Assembly: GCA_016704895.1 (NCBI GenBank)
Contig: JADIZG010000065.1
Span: 1-64,000, forward strand
DNA: 64,000 bases
Origin: Betaproteobacteria bacterium
Lineage (GTDB): Bacteria; Pseudomonadota; Gammaproteobacteria; Burkholderiales; Casimicrobiaceae
Reading direction: 5' to 3'
A program made the position numbers and the translations under genes. Positions 9,939 to 20,703 of the stretch are shown here, piece by piece. The notes below the pieces were generated by a model. It saw nothing but the letters and a program-made list of their open reading frames with translations. It was not told the origin of the DNA and searched no databases. Positions within the stretch are counted from its first letter, which is position 1, and each line of letters starts with the position of its first letter.

Positions 9939-10889
9939 ATGGACCGGCGCCCCCAGGGTATCCCGGTGTCCCGATCTCCCGACTCTCCCGCGACGGCCGT
10001 CGCGTCGCGCCCGCGACTGTCGGCATGGTGGCGCGCGTTGCGTCCGCACCAGTGGTCGAAGAATCTCCTCGTGTTCGTGCCGGCGGTGGCGGCCCACCGG
10101 TACGGGGACCCGGCCACGATGCTCGCCGCACTGGCGATGTTCATCGCGATGGGCCTCGCGGCGTCGGCGATCTACCTCGTCAACGACATCACCGACCGGG
10201 ACGCGGACCGCCGACATGCGCGCAAGCGCCTCCGGCCGTTCGCGTCGGGCGAGCTCCGCCCTGCGGCGGGCGCGGGCGCGGCCTCGGTGCTCCTCGCGTT
10301 CGCGACGGCGCTCGCGGTCGCCGTGCTTCCGGTCGCGGCGGTCGCGGCGCTCGCCGCGTACGTCGCGCTCGCGCTCGGATATTCGTTCCTGCTGAAGCGC
10401 TGGCTGGCGGTCGACGTCGCGGTGCTCGCGTTCCTGTACGTGCTGCGCGTGCTGGCGGGCGGCGCCGCGATCGGCGTCGAGGTCTCGCCCTGGCTGCTAG
10501 CGCTCTCGTTCGCGCTGTTCGCGAGCCTCGCGCTCGCGAAGCGTTACGCCGAGCTCGCGGAATCGCCGCACGCGGCGGCCGGCCGCCTGCCGGGCCGCGG
10601 CTACGAGCGAGCGCACCTCGGCTGGTTGCGCACGGCGGGCCTGGCGTGTGCCGTCGCATCGGCGCTGATCATCGCGCTCTACGCCGCGAGCCTCGCGGGC
10701 TCGCGCTATTACTCGCAGCCGGCGTGGCTCTACGCGCTCGCCCCGATCGTGCTCGCGTGGCTCGCGCGCGTCTGGATGCGCGCCGGCGACGGCCGCATGC
10801 ACGACGACCCCGTCGTGGACTCGGCGACCGACCCGTTCGGGCTCGCGATCGTTGCCGTGGGCATCGCGACATTCGTCGCGGCGTTGTGA
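9939..10889 (+). CDS. UbiA-family prenyltransferase, decaprenyl-phosphate phosphoribosyltransferase-like
   Basis: The 316-residue protein is polytopic, with RPHQWSKNLLVFVP near the N-terminus and the aspartate motif NDITDRDAD (about 83-91) that binds Mg-pyrophosphate, followed by RKRLRPFASG. This pattern is closer to DPPR synthases (Rv3806c type, attaching phosphoribose to polyprenyl phosphate) than to quinone UbiA enzymes. That reaction would provide a lipid-linked pentose for glycan assembly; this is inference. If TAGAAT at 9935-9940 is a -10 element, the GTG at 9966 would be the start instead (307 residues). It lies in the middle of the glycosyltransferase island. Confidence 0.8.
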   Translation: MDRRPQGIPVSRSPDSPATAVASRPRLSAWWRALRPHQWSKNLLVFVPAVAAHRYGDPATMLAALAMFIAMGLAASAIYLVNDITDRDADRRHARKRLRPFASGELRPAAGAGAASVLLAFATALAVAVLPVAAVAALAAYVALALGYSFLLKRWLAVDVAVLAFLYVLRVLAGGAAIGVEVSPWLLALSFALFASLALAKRYAELAESPHAAAGRLPGRGYERAHLGWLRTAGLACAVASALIIALYAASLAGSRYYSQPAWLYALAPIVLAWLARVWMRAGDGRMHDDPVVDSATDPFGLAIVAVGIATFVAAL

Positions 10890-10929
10890 TGACGGCGGCA
10901 GTGCCCCGGGCGCCCGGGCGAAGGCGCGC

Positions 10930-12773
10930 GTGCCCGGCTTGAACGTCACCGTGGCGGCTCGAGCGCTGCTCGCCGCGCTCGCGGTCGCGGCCGCGTATTC
11001 GGTCCGGCGGGTGGCCGGCTTCGAACAGGTGTCGCCTCACGCTGCCGCTGCGCTGCTGCTCTGGGCGGCGTCGATCGGGCTTGCCGCGGCGGCATGTCGG
11101 GGCCCGCGCACGGCATCGACGGCAGGGTCGGGTCATCGCTGGACCCGCACGGATGGCGCGATCGCGCTCGGGATCGTCGGCCTGGCGCTCGCGTTGCGCA
11201 CGTACGCGCTCGGCGAGCGGCCGATGCTCGGCGGCGACGAGGCGGGGTGGGGTGTGTACGCGCGCGGGATCGTGTCGGGGGGCGGCAACCCGTTCGGCTT
11301 CGGCTGGTACGGCTGGCCGGCGCTGGGCGAGTACGTGACGGCCCTCTCGCTCCGGGTGCAGGGCGCGACGATCGAAGGGCTGCGTTTGCCCTCCGCCCTC
11401 GCCGGGACGCTGACCGCCGCGATCGTCTGGGCCTACGGCGTGCGAACGATGGGCCGGTTCGGCGGGGCCGTCGCGGGCCTCGTCGCCGCGACGACGATCC
11501 TGCACGTGCACCTGAGCCGTCAGGGCTTCCAGAACGTGTTCGACGGCCTGTTCGCCATCGTCGTGCTCGCGGCGCTCGAGCGCGCGTGGAGCGAGAGTCG
11601 CCGCGACCTGTTCATCCTCGCCGGCGCGGCGCTGGCGATCGCGCAACACTTCTACGCGAGTGCGCACGCGTTGCCGATCATCGTGCTGGCCTGGATCGCG
11701 CTGCGGTTCATGCTCGAGGGAAGGCGGGCCGCCGAGCGATGGCGCGACCTGGCCGCGATGGCGTTCGTGTCCGCCGTCGCGGCATGGCCGCAGCTGACGC
11801 TCGTGCTCGATCATCCGTCCGACTGGCTCTCGCCGATATCCAGGCAGACCCCTGCGCCGCCCGCCGGGACGGGAGGCGGCGTCGCCGCTGGCGTACGCGT
11901 TGGCGATGCTGGCCGGGTCCGCGACGCGTCGCTCGCCTTCGTCGCGGTCGACATGCGGGGAGCTTCACGCCTGCGGCGCCGCTGCTGCCGCCGCTCGCCG
12001 GCGCGGCGTTCGTCGCGGGCCTCGTCGATCTCGCGCGACGCTGGCGCGAGCCGTCGTCGCAGATGCTCGCGCTGTGGATCGCGAGCGCCGTCGCGATAGG
12101 CGCGCTGTCCGAGTCCACACCGGCCGGTCAGCGCTATCCGATGGCCGTGCCTGCAGCGGCGCTCGTGGCCGCGCTCGGCGCGTCGTGGCTCGTCCGTGCG
12201 GTGAGCCGGTTCGGGTCGCGCGCGGGCGTTGCGACGGCCGCGCTCGTCCTCGTCGCGCTCGCTGCCGAGGGCGCGGTGCGCGCGGAACGCTATTTCGTCC
12301 GGTCGCCGCCGTGGGTCGGCGCGAAACGCGATGTCAACGGCGAGATCGCGCTCGACCTCGCGGCGCGAATCGGCGCCGCGCCCCCCGGCGCTCGCGTCGT
12401 GATGCTGGGCGCACCGCGCATGTGGTACCGGGGATTCCATCACCTGCGCTACCTGCGGCCTGCGACGGTGGCGCGCGACGTCGAGCCCGCCGAGACGGCC
12501 GGACCTGCCACCGCTGCGGGATGCGGCGTGGTGCCGAGCGTCGGGGGAGCCGGGGTCGGTCCGGCCGTGGATTGCCTGGTCGCGGTGTTGCCGCATCGAG
12601 AGGCCGACCTCGACGCGATCCGCGCCGCGGTGACCGTTCTGCGCGAGACCGCCGTGAGCGCGGCCGACGGACTGGCGCTCTACCGCCTCGTCGAAGGCTG
12701 CGGCGCGTGCGGCCCGCCGGGCGCCGGGGCGTCGCCTGGCGCCTCGCCACCCGCGGTCTCGTCGACGAGGTAG
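10930..12773 (+). CDS. Family 39-type membrane glycosyltransferase (frameshifted)
   Basis: From the GTG at 10930 the product is a multi-helix GT-C protein. The first periplasmic loop carries the acidic motif MLGGDEAGWGVYARG near residue 100, as in ArnT/PMT-type enzymes that use polyprenyl-phosphate sugars. Two frame breaks at about 11875 and 11950 interrupt it. The downstream frames continue with membrane helices and a soluble C-terminal domain (RMWYRGFHHLRYLRP). Repaired length is about 610 residues. Its last 94 bases overlap the 3' end of the convergent GT2 gene, so the true stop may lie earlier. The likely role is extracytoplasmic sugar transfer; the acceptor is unknown. Confidence 0.75.
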
Positions 12774-13686
12774 AGCGGGCGTCGCTTCACTTCCTCGTAG
12801 ATGCGGCCGATGTACTCGCCCAGCACGCCGATCGACAGGATCTGCACGCCGCCGATGAACAGGATCGCGACCATGATCGAGGCGTAGCCCGGCACGTCGA
12901 CGCCCCAGACGAGCGTGCGCACGATCCGGTAGAGCGCGAACGCGAGCGCGGCGAGCGCGATCGCGGCGCCGCCGTAGGTCCAGACGCGCAGCGGCACCGA
13001 CGAGTGCGACAGGATGCCGTCGAGCGCGAAGTTCCACAGCCGCCAGTACGACCAGCTCGTCTTGCCGGCGGCGCGCGGGGCGCGGTCGTACGCGACCTCG
13101 GCACGCGGCATGCCGATCCAGGCGAACAGGCCCTTGACGAAGCGCGTGCGCTCCGGCAGTCGCTTGAACGCCTCGACGGCGCGCCGGTCGAGCAGCCGGA
13201 AGTCGCCGAGGTCGGCGCGCACGGGCACCTGCGCAAGCCGGCCCATGACGCGATAGAACAGGTGGGCGGACAGGCGCTTGAACCAGCCTTCGCCGTCGCG
13301 CGAGCGGCGCACCGCGTCGACGAGCGCGACGTCGCCTTCGCGCCAGCGCGCGACCAGCGCCGGAATCAGCTCGGGCGGATCCTGCAGGTCGGCGTCGATC
13401 GGCACGACGGCGTCGCCCTCGACGAGCTCGAGGCCGCAGGTGAGCGCGAGGTCCTTGCCGAAGTTGCGCGTGAGCCGCACGCCGCGCGCGCGCGGGTCGC
13501 GCTCGGCGATGCGCGCACGATCGACCAGCTCGCGTCGCGGCTGCCGTCGTCGACGTAGAGCACGCGCCAATCGAACGCTGCGCCCGCGAGCGCGGCGTCG
13601 AGCCGCGAGTGGAACGTCGCGAGCACGTCCGCCTCGTCGTGCACGGGGACGACGATGCCGACGAGGGGGCGGGCGGGGGGCGACAT
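12680..13686 (-). CDS. Polyprenyl-phosphate sugar synthase, GT2 (ArnC/GtrB-like), frameshifted
   Basis: The N-terminus, in one frame, reads VGIVVPVHDEADVL and LYVDDGSRD. After a break near 13530 the rest reads VRLTRNFGKDLALTCGLE, then the metal site DADLQDPPE, then GDFRLLDRRAVEAFK, two C-terminal membrane helices and IGRIYEEVKRRPLYLV. These are the hallmarks of DPM1/GtrB/ArnC enzymes, which make polyprenyl-phosphate sugar on the cytoplasmic face. It is the last gene of a minus-strand run with the flippase candidate and the giant transferase. Repaired length is about 335 residues. Confidence 0.85.
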
Positions 13687-13695
13687 CGGGCGGGG

Positions 13696-16600
13696 TCAGA
13701 GGATCGGCCAGCCGTCGACCGGCCTGGGCGCGAGCTCGTAGATTGTACTTTCGCCGTCCCGGAAAGCGACGCGGGCGCGCCCGGCGGCGACCCAGGCGTC
13801 GAACTTGCCGAGTCCTTCGGGCGGATAGACCGCGCGCTCGAGGCCGCCGACGACGACGTAGCGGATGCGGTAGTCGTCGACCGCCCGGCGCACGCGCGCG
13901 TCGTCCGCCGACCGGTAGATCGCGTCGACGTTCGCGACGCGCTGGTTGACGATCTCGCCCAACGGCGGCAGCGGACGCTGCTGCGTCTGGTGCCAGCGGT
14001 ACCCGAGGATGGTCGGCAGGCCGGTGAACGAGGCGATGCGGCTTCCGTACCGGTACTCGGGCAGTTGCGCCTCGAGCACGACTGCGCCGCGCGGGGCGTG
14101 GGCCGAAAGCCAGTCGACGATCGCGCGGTCGCCACCGAGCGCGAACCATCGGCCGTCGTACTCGTGGCGCGCGGACGCGAGGAACGCGAGCCCGTCGAGC
14201 GTGGCGGGCCGCTCGCCGGGGAAGCGCGCCGCGGCGCGACCCGCGGCGCCGATCGGGACGTAGGCGATCGCGAGCAGCGCGAGCGCGGCGAATCCGGCGC
14301 GCCAGACCCGCGAGGACGGAGGGGCGAGCAGGGCCGCGGCGGCCGGACCGCTCGCGATCGCGAGCGCGACCCAGGCCTGCAGGTGGAACTTGAAGAACGT
14401 GTTCTGGCGGCCGATGTCGTGGCCGATGACCAGCGCTTCGGGGACGATCTGGACCGCGAACGCGACCGCGACGATCGCCGCGATCCAGCGCCGGCCGGCG
14501 GGCGCGCGGGAGTCGACGGCTTCCCTCAGCCCGAGCGCGACGAGCGCGAGCATGGCCCCGGTCGCCGGCGCCGCGCCACCTCGCCATGCGGCGAGCGCGA
14601 GGCCGATTGCGACAGCGGCGAATCCGACGACAGCGACACCGAGGAGGAAAGTCCGCGCCCACGCGACGGCGCGCGTGCGCGCCGGCGTGCCGGTCCCGTC
14701 GGCGACCGGGGAGAACAGCAGCCACGGCAGGAGCACCCAGAGGAACAGACCGTATCCCTGAAGCCACGCGACGAACGGCGTCGCGGGACCGGCGTAGCGG
14801 TGGACGCCGACACCGCCGGTCGCGAACGTCGACGCGAACGGCCACGCGACCGCGAGCTGCAGCGCCGCGAGCAGCACGATCGCCGCGATCGCCCGACGCC
14901 ATGCATCGCCGCCCTGCCAACGCCGGTGCGCGCCGACGACGATGGCTCCCGCCGCCACCGCGGTGGCGAACGGCCAGTCCCAGCTGTTGGTGACGCGTGC
15001 GTATCCGGTGATCGCGGCGGCGATCGCGATCGCGCCGAGCCACGCGGCGGGCCGGCGGTCGCGTCCGAGCGCGATCCACGAAGCGATCCCCCACACGGCC
15101 ACCGCGAGCGGCAGCGCGAGCAGGTGCGCGTGCAGGTCGGCGTGCAGGAACGTGAAGAACGGGAACTCGTGGATCTCGTTCCCGGACTCGGTCCGTTCGG
15201 CGACCATCCGCGTGGGGCTCCAGTACCAGCGCGGATCGGGCGACGCGACGAGCGAGCCCAGGCGCGCGATGGGACCGTCCCCGGACGGGGGTGCCGCGAC
15301 GAGTGCCGACACGATGCCCAGGTTGCCCGCCCCCACGCCGGCGATCGTCGCGACCGCGCCGGCCAGCGTCGCGCGGCGTTCCGCCACGCCGGGAAGCGCG
15401 AGTGCGAGCGTGCGGGCGAGGGCGAAGACGCCGGACCCGGTGAGCGCCATCCAGAGCGCGACCGCGAGGTTGGTCGCGACGGCCGGTGGCGTGCCGGTGA
15501 GCTTCGCGAGCGCGGCGACCGGCACGAAGCCGCCGTAGTAGTAGTTGAGCCGCCCGCCCGCGAACCAGGGGTCGGGCGGCGGGAACGCGTCGGCGTGGAC
15601 GACGGCGTTCAGGATCGCGAAATCCATCGGCTTCTCGCCGCCGTACCCGGGGTCCACAGGTCCGGGTTCGAGACGCGCAGGGCGATCGCCGCCGCGTAGA
15701 GCACGGCGAACACCGCCTCCGCGCGCCATCCCTCCCGCGACCATGCGGCGGCAATTGCGTCGCGTCGGCGCGAGCCGGCGATCGCGCCGGCCGCGACGAG
15801 GATCACCGCCAGCGCCGCGAGCGATCCGGTCGCCACAGGTCGACGCCGGCCCACGTCGCCCACCACGCGATCGCCCCGAACCCGAACGCGCCTGCGATGC
15901 GCGCGATGCCGAACGCGAGCGCCGGTTGAGCGGGCATGATCGCGACGAGCGCGGGCAGCGCGGCCGCGCCGAGCAGCGCGACGACGAGATACCAGGCGAT
16001 CGTCGCCGTCCAGGACCCGAGCGTGGCGGCGGGCGGCGGCGGCGTCGCATCGAGCGCCTCGATCCGACGCGGCGACAGCATAAGCAGATCGGGCGCGGCG
16101 CTCGCCGCCGCGGGCGAGCGCACGACGCGGCCGACGGTGGCCGGAGCGTCTTCGCGCCGTGCGTCCTCGAACGTGCGCAGCACCGGCCCGGCGAGGATCT
16201 CGCGCACGCGTCGCGCGTCGTAGTCGGCGCGCTTGCGCAGCACCGTCACCGGCGGATGGTCGTAGACGGAGAGCGCTTCCTCGGGGCTCGCGCCGGCGCG
16301 CCCGCGCGTCGCGAGGTAGCCGTCCGGCCACGGGTGCACCTGCGCGTCGAACGCGACGGGTCCGATGCGAGGCGGCGAACGGAACGTGGCGACGACGTCG
16401 AAGCCGAGCTGACCGCCGAACAGCGCGTCGTAGTAGCGCACCGTCAGCGGGAAGCGGTACGGGTCGCGCGAGACCGTGTCGTAGAAGCGTTGGCTCGACA
16501 CGGTGATCCAGCCGGCGCGGTCGAGCGCAGTCGCGAGCGCCGTGCGCTTCGCCTCGTCGTCGTGGTGGACGATCGCGAGGTCGACGTCCCGGAAGTAGCG

Positions 16601-18554
16601 CTGGCCGAAGGGGTCGACGCCTTCTGCCTTCCGTCCCGCGCGGACGAAGCCGGGCATGCCAGGCTCGACGCTCGTGTCCGGCGGCAGCCGGCGCATGCGC
16701 ATCGGCACCGGGTCGTCCCAGGGACCCTCGGTCGCGATCGCGCTGCCCGCGAGCGCGAGCGGCCCGTCCGCCGCCGCAAGCCGGAGATCGACCCTCCAGC
16801 CCGCCTCGAGCGCGATCGGCGCGGGGAGGCGACGCGACCGCGGTCGCGCGCGTCGAACCCGTCGGGCGCGTGCGGCACGGCATTCGCGGCGAGCGGCGTC
16901 GGCGGGAGGAGCACCGTCCCGTCGTCACGGACGAGGCTTGCAGTCACTGCGCGGGCGGAGGGGACATCGGCGTCCGGCGCGTCCGTCGCGAGGCGAAGCT
17001 CCAGCCGGTCGATCGTTCCCGACGTCGCGACGGTCGTGCGCGTCGACACTCGCGCCGGCGCCGACGGCACCGCGCCTTCGATCGCCCAGTTGACCCGCCT
17101 CGGCAGCGGACCGGCTTCACCGGCGAGAGGCGCGGATGCGCCCGCCGGCACGCGCTCGAGCATCCAGTGGCTCGCCCACAGTCGCGTCGGCGCGGAAAGC
17201 GGCACCGCGAGCCACGCGACGGCCGCGACCGCGCTCACGGCGATCGCGGTTGCGGGCAGGAGACGCGCAACGCGAACCCGCGCGCCGCAGGCGGCCACCC
17301 TCGACGACGCACCCACCCGCCGAACGCCGCGAGCACCGGGTAGAGCGGCAGCCAGTAGCGCATCGAGCTCACGAACTGGCCGCCGATCCACGCGCCGTAG
17401 CCCAGCGTCGCGGCGAGCAGCACGATCGACGCGCGGCGGCGAAACGGCGGTCCGGCCGCGGCGCGCCATGCGGCGAGCGCCACGCCCGCGACCGCCGCGA
17501 CCGCGAACGCCGGCCCGAGGCCGAAGAGAAGCAGGTTGCGCAGCGGATCGACCCAACGGGAACGCCCGATCCACTGCCACGCCGGCGGCATGTCGGCCGA
17601 TCCGTCGAGCTGGCCCGCGAGCTGTCGGAAGAGCTCGATCGAACCGGGGGCGGGCGCGACGTCGACGAGCCCCGGCCCGGCGAACAGGATCGGCTGCGCG
17701 ATCCGGAACATCGCGAACGCCGCGATTCCCGCAACGGCGCACGCGCCCGCGGCGCGCAGGAGGCCGCGCGGAAGCGCTGGCGCAGGTCCGCCCGGCCGGC
17801 CCGGGGCGAGAAGGGCGATCGGCAGCGCGAGGCCGAGCAGCGGGGCGAGCGAGAGCTTGCACGCGGCGGCGAGTCCGCTCGCGAGTCCGAACGCCAGAAG
17901 GTCGGCGGACTTCCCGCGCTCGACCGCACGCACCGCGAGCACGAGCGCAAGGGCCGCGAACGCCGTCGCGAACGGGTCGACCGTGTAGAAGCGCGCGAGC
18001 TGCAGCGGCAGGATCGCGAACGCGTAGAGGGCGGCGGCGGCGAGGCCCGCCCGCCGTCCGCCGAGCGCGCGCCCGAGCAGGAACGCGCACGCGAGCGAGA
18101 CCAGGTCCGCGAACGTCGCCGCGACCCGGCCGACCAGGGGAATCTCGGCGTAGCTGGCGGCGTGCGGGACGCCGGCGCGCTCGAGACCGACCGCCGCGAC
18201 CTTGACCGCGGCGAGCGGCAGGATGCCGTACGGATAGAACGCGTGGCCCACGTTGGCGGGCGCCCAGTCGCTGCACGCGGTGTCGAGCCAGGGGCCGACG
18301 CCGCCGGTCGCCGGATGCTTCGCCCGGCAAGCGGCGAGGCGAGCCGCCGCGTCCGGTCCGGCGGGCTCGAGCACGCCACGCCCGATCGCGGTCGTCACCA
18401 TCGTGAGAAAGCGCTCGTCGGGGTGCAGCTGCGTGCCGTCGTCCCACTGCAGGCCCGCGAGCCGCAGGGCGGCCGCCATCGCGACGATCAGCGCGAGCGC
18501 GACGGCGGCGGAGGCCGACCGGAGGCCGGGCAGCCCCGGCATCGCGCGGCTCAC
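13696..18554 (-). CDS. Giant GT39-like plus DUF2298/YYY fusion membrane protein, several frameshifts
   Basis: Four frame breaks (about 17270, 16835, 15838 and 15655) split what aligns as one protein of about 1,600 residues. The first 430 residues are a GT39-like membrane domain with the acidic loop LHPDERFLTMV and a YWLPLYPVLAAFGGW segment. A long extracytoplasmic region follows, with FGQRYFRDVDLAIVHHDD and SSQRFYDTVSRDPYRFP. The last 750 residues are a second YYY domain: MDFAILNAV, PPPDPW, NYYYGG (YYYxG), HEFPFF and DLHAHL, matching the separate YYY protein at 5454. The start is GTG 18554 or ATG 18542, 7 bases or more after the flippase stop. It probably transfers lipid-linked sugars outside the membrane; the function is inferred. 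Confidence 0.75.
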
Positions 18555-18561
18555 GGCCGGG

Positions 18562-18909
18562 TCACCGCGCGGCGATCGCGACGCCCGCGAGGATCAGCGC
18601 GCTGCCTAGCCACGTCCGGGTACTCGGCTGCTCGCCCAGCCAAATCCAGGCAAGCATCGGCACCACGAAGTAGGACGCCGCCATCACCGGGTAGATGACG
18701 ACCAGTCGCCCCCGACCCAGGGCGAGCAGCCACAGCGCCGTCGCGAAGGCGTGCAGCGCGATCGCGGCGACGAGCGGTGGCTGCAGGCACCTGGCGACCC
18801 AGCCGGCGGCCATATCGCAGAAGCTCGGCGCGGCCTGCTTGAACAGGATCCGGGCGACGCTGACGCACAGCACGCTGGCGACGGCGAGGGCAAGGCTGGT
18901 CCAGTTCAT
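18562..18909 (-). CDS. SMR/EamA-type small membrane protein, ArnE/ArnF-like
   Basis: The 115-residue protein has four predicted helices, beginning MNWTSLALAVASVLCVSVAR and ending EQPSTRTWLGSALILAGVAI, the usual last helix of EamA/SMR carriers. Proteins of this size act as multidrug exporters or, as ArnE/ArnF, flip undecaprenyl-phosphate-aminoarabinose. As first gene ahead of a GT39-YYY protein and an ArnC-like GT2, the flippase role is preferred, by context only. The longer upstream reading frame lacks a good start; the ATG at 18909 fits the first helix. Confidence 0.7.
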   Translation of the reverse strand: MNWTSLALAVASVLCVSVARILFKQAAPSFCDMAAGWVARCLQPPLVAAIALHAFATALWLLALGRGRLVVIYPVMAASYFVVPMLAWIWLGEQPSTRTWLGSALILAGVAIAAR

Positions 18910-19022
18910 CGATGGGTGGGGAAAGGGGGACCGGCGGAGTCTAAGCGATCGCATCGCTGGCGAATACGCGGGTTCGTGGGTACACTTCGCGGGGCAAAGC
19001 CGAATCGGGAAGGAATCGGGCA

Positions 19023-19769
19023 ATGGACGGATGGTGCAAACGGGTCGTGCGGTCTGCGGCAGCCGCGGCGCTTCTGATCGTTTGCGCCGCCGGGCCGGTC
19101 GGGGCGCAACTGAGTGTCACCGCGACGCCGACGCCGACGGCCACGCCGACGAACACGGTGACGCCGACGCCGACGGCCACGGCGACGAACACGGCGACGC
19201 CGACGGCGACCGCCACCGCGACGAACACGCCTACTGACACCACGACGCCGACGGCGACAAACACGCCGACCGACACGCCGACGAGCACGGCGACGCCGAC
19301 CGATACGCCGCTCTCGGCGACGCCGACGTCGACCGTGACGCCGTTCGCGACGCCGACGGGGCCCGCGACGCCTTCGCCGATCGGCGTCGCCGCCGGATCG
19401 ACCGAGAGCCTCGTCGCGCTCGCGCTGATGATGCTCGCCGCCGGCTGGCTCGCGTTCCGCGCCGGCCAGTCGCCTCAGCCGACACTGGCGTCCGGCCGCG
19501 TTTCACGCGGATCGCCGGACCAGCAACCCCTTCAGGTAGTCCCCTTCCGGAAACGCGAGCGCGACCGGGTGGTCGCCGCTCGCCGAGAACCGGCCGACGA
19601 TCGCCGCGTCGACCTTCGCGTCGAGCGCGGCGCCCGCGACGATCTTCTGGAACAGGTCGGCCGACACGCCGCCCGAGCACGAGAACGTGGCGAGCAGCCC
19701 GCCCGGCTCGAGCAGCTTGAGCGCGAGCAGGTTGATGTCCTTGTACGCGCGCGCGCGCGTTCCGCGTGA
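19023..19769 (+). CDS. Secreted Thr/Pro-rich repeat protein with C-terminal membrane segment
   Basis: The signal peptide (residues 1 to about 28, ending PVGAQ) is followed by about 90 residues of Thr, Pro and Ala in dipeptide-like repeats (TPTATPTNT type, about 19114-19376). A hydrophobic segment, [21 protein letters not shown], then ends the likely mature protein near 19475. This layout resembles a cell-surface stalk with a C-terminal anchor and is rich in potential O-glycosylation sites. Beyond 19503 the frame runs antisense through the end of the RlmI-type gene, so the last 90 residues are doubtful and the true stop was probably lost to an error. It diverges from the glycosylation operon, 113 bases away. 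Confidence 0.65.
   Translation: MDGWCKRVVRSAAAAALLIVCAAGPVGAQLSVTATPTPTATPTNTVTPTPTATATNTATPTATATATNTPTDTTTPTATNTPTDTPTSTATPTDTPLSATPTSTVTPFATPTGPATPSPIGVAAGSTESLVALALMMLAAGWLAFRAGQSPQPTLASGRVSRGSPDQQPLQVVPFRKRERDRVVAARREPADDRRVDLRVERGARDDLLEQVGRHAARARERGEQPARLEQLEREQVDVLVRARARSA
19114..19376 (+). repeat. ACGCCGACG-type degenerate tandem repeat encoding Thr/Pro
   Basis: Units related to GACGCCGACGCC, with interspersed AACACG and GGCCACG, repeat in the coding frame of the Thr/Pro-rich protein. Such a tract can expand and contract by slippage in multiples of three without breaking the frame. Confidence 0.8.
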
Positions 19770-20703
19770 GCCGCGGTCGGCGCGAACTTCGGCGGGTCGA
19801 GGATCGCGAGGCCGAAGCTGCGGCCCTCGTCGCGCAGGCGGCGCAGCTCGGTGAACACGTCGGCCTCGCGCCAGCTCGCGCCGCGGCGAGGCGAGTTCGT
19901 GATTCGCGGCGAGGTTCGAGCGCGCCAGCGCGAGCGCGTCGGCCGAGCTGTCGATCGAGACGGTGTCGCGCGCGCCGCCGGCCAGCGCAGCGAGCGTGAA
20001 GCCGCCCGTGTAGCAGAACGCGTTCAGCACCGAGCGGCCGTGCGCGAGGCGGCGCACGCGGTGCCGGCTCGTGCGCTGGTCGAGGTAGAAGCCGGTCTTC
20101 TGGCCCGCCATCACGTCGACGCGGTACGCGATGCCGTCCTCGCGGATCGGGACCGGGCCCGCGAGCGCGCCGCGCAGCAGCTCGTTGCGCGGCGGAAGGC
20201 CTTCGAGTTGCCGCACCTCGGCGTCCAGAGCGCTCGACGACGGTCGTCGCGCCCGTCGCTGCGACGAGCGCATCGGCGATCGCGTCGCGCCAGCGGTCCG
20301 CGCCGGCCGACAGGAGCTGCACGACGACCGTGTCGCCGTAGCGGTCGGCGATCACGCCGGGAAGCCCGTCGGACTCGCCGTGGACGAGTCGGCACGCGGT
20401 ATGGTCGGCGTCGAGCATGCCCGCCCGGGCGTCGACCGCGGCGCGCACGCGCTGCGCGAACCACGCCGCATCGATCGTCGCCGGTGTGAAGGCCCACGCG
20501 CGCGCGCGGATCTGCGACGAGGGCGAATACGCCGCGGTCGCGACGACGGCGCCGTCGTGCGCGCGCACCGCGACCGTGTCGCCCGAGGCGGGCGCACCGT
20601 CGACGCGCTCGATCGCGCCCGAGAAGATCCAGGGATGGCGCTGCGTGAGCGACTTCTCGCGCCCGGCCTTCAGCGTGACCGACGGCAGGCCCCGCCCCGT
20701 CAT
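19503..20703 (-). CDS. rlmI: RlmI-type 23S rRNA cytosine-C5 methyltransferase (frameshifted)
   Basis: The N-terminal PUA domain ([20 protein letters not shown], then [16 protein letters not shown]) and the catalytic domain ([46 protein letters not shown]) are those of RlmI/RlmK enzymes, which methylate 23S rRNA with SAM. They occur in successive frames, with breaks near 20230, 19870 and 19755. The ATG at 20703 overlaps the TGA of the metal-transporter gene. The C-terminus [11 protein letters not shown] is typical. Because every motif is intact, the breaks look like consensus errors. E. coli RlmI methylates C1962; the same target is assumed here. Confidence 0.85.

Noticed and set aside
13609..15699. 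696-residue plus-strand frame opposite the giant YYY gene
   Set aside because: Charged, low-complexity translation with no motif; shadow frame.
19114..19376. CRISPR-like array
   Set aside because: The repeats have no constant spacing or unique spacers and encode Thr/Pro in frame.
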